Shown piece by piece: positions 61,508 to 64,000 of a stretch of 64,000 nt of DNA. The translations under genes and the position numbers were made by a program. The stretch's first letter is position 1. Each line of letters opens with the position of its first letter. The notes under the pieces were generated by a model that worked only from the letters and a program-made list of their open reading frames with translations, searched no databases and was not told where the DNA came from. This stretch comes from Streptomyces sp. CGMCC 4.7035 (GTDB lineage Bacteria; Actinomycetota; Actinomycetes; Streptomycetales; Streptomycetaceae): assembly GCF_031583065.1 (NCBI RefSeq), contig NZ_CP134053.1, forward strand, positions 992,001 through 1,056,000, in the 5' to 3' direction.

Positions 61508-61645
61508 CGCACGCGCCCGCGCCCGTGGGCGGGCCCGCCCCTTTGGAATTCCTTGAGAGTCCTGGCGGGCCGAGCCCCTGCGGGCACGCCACTGCCGATG
61601 CTGGTGCTCCAGGACCCGGGGGACCCGGATGAAGGAGCGTAGAGA

Positions 61646-64000
61646 GTGACGACATTGGCGCGGTGGTGCTATCGGCACCGGCTGGTGGTCCTGTTGCTGT
61701 GGGTGGGGGCGCTGCTCGGAGTGGGCGCGGCGGCGTCCGCCAAGGGCACGGACTACGCGAACGTCTTCTCCCTGCCGGACACGGACTCCAAGAGCGCGTA
61801 CGACCTGATGGAGAAGGCCTTCCCGAAGGCCGCGGGCGACACCGACACGGTGGTGTGGAAGGTCGACGAAGGGTCGGTCCGGGACCAGTCCGTACGGTCG
61901 CGGATCGAGCCCGCGCTGGCGAAGATCGGGCGGATGCCGGGGGTCGGCGCGGTCACCGGCCCGTACGAGGGCGCCCGGGGGGCGGCGCAGATCAGCCGGG
62001 ACGGGAAGATCGCGTACGCGCAGCTCACCTTCACCAAGCGGGCGAACGAGGCACCCACACAGCTCGTGCAGGACGTCGTCGACACCGCGCAGGGCGCCGA
62101 ACGTGGCGGTCTGCAGGTCGAGTTGGGCGGACAGGCGATCACCCGCATCCAGCAGCCGCCCGCCGGCCTGTCCGAGATGGTCGGCGTCGTGGCCGCGGCC
62201 GTCGTGCTGTTCCTCGCCTTCGGCTCGCTCTACGCGATGCTGCTGCCGATCGCCGTCGCGATCTTCGGCGTCGGCATCGGACTGTTCTCCACCCAGCTGA
62301 TCAGCCACGTCACGTCCGTGCCCGACATCGCACCGCTGCTCTCCTCGCTGATCGGCCTCGGCGTCGGCCTCGACTACGCCCTGTTCATCGTCACCCGGCA
62401 CCGGCGCGGCATCCTGCGCGGTATGGAGCCGGAGGAGTCGGCGGTCACCGCCCTCAACACCTCCGGCCGGGCGGTGCTGTTCGCGGGCGGCACGGTGTGC
62501 ATCGCGCTCGCCGGGATGCTGGTGACGAACCTGCGCTTCCTGGACGGCGTGGTCATCGGCACCTCGCTCACCGTGGTGCTGAGCGTGCTGGCGTCGGTCA
62601 CCCTGCTGCCGGCTCTGCTCGGACTCCTCGGCCCGCGGGTGCTCGGCCGTCGGCAGCGGCGCCGTCTGGCGGCGAACGGGCCCGAGCCGGAGCGGGCCAG
62701 CGGACTTGCGGCACGCTGGTCGGAGACGGTGCAGAAGCGCCCCCGGACGGTCGCCGCGCTCGCCTTGGTCGTCATGGTCGTACTCGCCCTCCCCGTGCTG
62801 TCGCTGCGTCTGGGCGCCGCCGACCAGGGCAACGACGACGCGTCGCTGACGACCCGGAAGGCGTACGACCTGCTCGCCGAGGGCTTCGGCCCCGGCTTCA
62901 ACGGACCGCTCCAGGTGGTGGCGGTCAGTGGCGACACGGACACCCTGGTCAAGGACATCCGCGACACCCACGGGGTGGCCCGGGCCACCGCGCTGCCGCC
63001 CGCGCAGGGCGTGACGGTCATCCAGGTCGTACCGACCACCTCGCCGCAGTCGGAGCAGACGGACAAGCTCATCGACACGCTGCGCGACGAGGTGATCCCT
63101 CAGGCGGGGGCGAAGGCCCACGTCGGCGGTGTCACGGCGGTCTCGAAGGACTTCGCGTCCGTCACGGGCGACCGCCTGCCGTACTTCATCGCGACCATCA
63201 TCGGCCTGGGCTTCCTGCTCCTGCTGATCGCCTTCCGCTCGCTCGTGGTGCCGCTGACGGCCGCCGTGATGAACCTGATCGCGGCCGCCTCGTCCTTCGG
63301 CGTGCTCGTGGCGATCTTCCAGTGGGGCTGGGGACTCGACCTGCTGGGCCTGGGCAAGGAGGGCCCGATCCAGGCGTTCCTGCCGGTCATCATGCTCTCG
63401 CTGCTCTTCGGCCTGTCGATGGACTACCAGGTGTTCCTGGTGAGCCGGATGCACGAGGAGTGGGTGCACACCAAGGACAACGCCCGCGCGGTCCGGGTCG
63501 GCCTCGCGGAGACCAGCCGGGTCATCAACTCCGCGGCCCTGATCATGGTCTGCGTCTTCCTGGCCTTCGTGCTCAGCGGCAACTCGGGCGCGGCGATGGC
63601 GGGTGTCGGCCTCGCGGCGGCGGTGGCGCTGGACGCGTTCATCCTGCGGACGGCGCTCGTGCCCGCGGCGATGCATCTGTTCGGCCGGGCCAACTGGTGG
63701 CTGCCGGCGTGGCTGGAGAAGCGGCTGCCGCATCTGGCGGTGGAGCCGCAGGAGGAGGCGGCGGAGACCGCCGTGGAAGGAGGGCCCGCCTCGGCCGTCC
63801 ACGGCTTCATCCGTACGGCCGACGGTGACCCGGTCGAGGGCGCGGTGGTGACGCTGCTGTCGAAGGGCGGGCGTCAACTGGACCGCGTCACGTCTCTCGC
63901 CGACGGCTCCTACATCCTCTCGGTGCCGGCACCGGGGACGTATCTGCTGGCGGCCACGGCACCGTCGTATGCCTCACGGGCCCGGCATGTGGTGGTCGAG
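61646..64000 (+). CDS. MMPL-family transporter with a C-terminal carboxypeptidase-regulatory-like domain (cut by window edge)
   Basis: 785 codons are present and the frame is still open at 64000. RND-type MMPL protein: first helix ('LVVLLLWVGALLGVGAAAS'), a large outer loop, helices with 'GLGVGLDYALFIVTRHRRG', a second half with 'LGFLLLLIAFRSLVVPLTAA' and 'FGLSMDYQVFLVSRMHEE' carrying the proton-relay Asp-Tyr pairs. Such transporters export lipids or drugs. After the last helix, from about residue 714, the sequence reads 'VHGFIRTADGDPVEGAVVTL' and 'DGSYILSVPAPGTYLLAATA', a CarboxypepD_reg/SpaA-like beta-sandwich not usual for MMPL proteins. GTG 61646 has GAAGGAG 8 nt upstream. Confidence 0.92.
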   Translation, partial: MTTLARWCYRHRLVVLLLWVGALLGVGAAASAKGTDYANVFSLPDTDSKSAYDLMEKAFPKAAGDTDTVVWKVDEGSVRDQSVRSRIEPALAKIGRMPGVGAVTGPYEGARGAAQISRDGKIAYAQLTFTKRANEAPTQLVQDVVDTAQGAERGGLQVELGGQAITRIQQPPAGLSEMVGVVAAAVVLFLAFGSLYAMLLPIAVAIFGVGIGLFSTQLISHVTSVPDIAPLLSSLIGLGVGLDYALFIVTRHRRGILRGMEPEESAVTALNTSGRAVLFAGGTVCIALAGMLVTNLRFLDGVVIGTSLTVVLSVLASVTLLPALLGLLGPRVLGRRQRRRLAANGPEPERASGLAARWSETVQKRPRTVAALALVVMVVLALPVLSLRLGAADQGNDDASLTTRKAYDLLAEGFGPGFNGPLQVVAVSGDTDTLVKDIRDTHGVARATALPPAQGVTVIQVVPTTSPQSEQTDKLIDTLRDEVIPQAGAKAHVGGVTAVSKDFASVTGDRLPYFIATIIGLGFLLLLIAFRSLVVPLTAAVMNLIAAASSFGVLVAIFQWGWGLDLLGLGKEGPIQAFLPVIMLSLLFGLSMDYQVFLVSRMHEEWVHTKDNARAVRVGLAETSRVINSAALIMVCVFLAFVLSGNSGAAMAGVGLAAAVALDAFILRTALVPAAMHLFGRANWWLPAWLEKRLPHLAVEPQEEAAETAVEGGPASAVHGFIRTADGDPVEGAVVTLLSKGGRQLDRVTSLADGSYILSVPAPGTYLLAATAPSYASRARHVVVE

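Noticed and set aside
60767..63877. Minus-strand frame extending the response regulator upstream by 790 codons
   Set aside because: The added part is antisense to the MMPL gene; the regulator's real start is ATG 61495, where the receiver domain begins after a short lead.

Overview
This is high-GC actinobacterial chromosome, almost certainly Streptomyces. GC-rich third codon positions, frequent GTG starts and the gene set (icmB, sucCD, purNH, folD, mdh, glyA, trpS, an SCO4848-family protein) fit the conserved core. From memory, the order follows the S. coelicolor SCO4790s-4850s. No rRNA, tRNA, CRISPR array, origin or complete mobile element was seen. The left end (NlpC/P60-like protein) and right end (MMPL transporter) carry genes cut by the window.

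Layout. 1-10.6 kb: cell-wall hydrolases (two coiled-coil NlpC/P60-type proteins, one behind a c-di-AMP riboswitch, and a membrane-anchored M23 peptidase), a TehA/TDT-type transporter, the DNA-repair helicase pcrA, a lipase and icmB. 10.7-18.9 kb: a five-gene divergent cassette, SWIM zinc finger and DUF5691 on the minus strand, MoxR AAA ATPase, DUF5682 and VWA protein on the plus strand. Both sides of its shared promoter region carry the -35 part of the RecA-independent (PafBC-type) DNA-damage promoter; the minus-strand copy is a full match, and pcrA has one too. This is the best candidate for an under-described system here. 19.1-22.2 kb: two secreted, highly repetitive proteins. 22.7-33.5 kb: sucCD, a sigma-like membrane protein, PerM/DUF6350, a membrane protein, purN-purH, a Q/G/Y/P-rich membrane protein, folD and a DUF3017 protein.

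33.7-38.4 kb: an accessory-looking stretch with three paralogous HTH-linker-transmembrane proteins, a decayed IS200/IS605 (TnpB) element, several tandem repeats and a secreted peptidoglycan-binding-like protein, then mdh. 39.5-44.4 kb shows decay and turnover: an MFS gene and a LysR gene that both lost their 5' halves at one junction, and a frameshifted AhpD-like gene within a MocR-controlled AhpD/AhpD/PEP-mutase-family operon. 44.5-57.5 kb: an EamA transporter, a lipoprotein plus glutathionylspermidine-synthase-like pair (the enzyme carries an in-frame palindrome insertion), rocD, glyA behind a ZTP riboswitch, trpS, a 2H phosphoesterase, a DprE2-like reductase, a YihY protein, a D-Ala-D-Ala carboxypeptidase and a membrane metallophosphoesterase. 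57.7-64 kb: a solute-binding protein, a two-component system and a divergent MMPL transporter.

Functional themes: central carbon flow (sucCD, mdh, icmB), one-carbon and purine metabolism (purN, purH, folD, glyA), cell-wall remodelling, and DNA-damage response. A recurrent feature is a -10 hexamer placed about 6-8 nt before the start codon, implying many leaderless mRNAs. All functions are inferred by reading the sequence; no database search was run.
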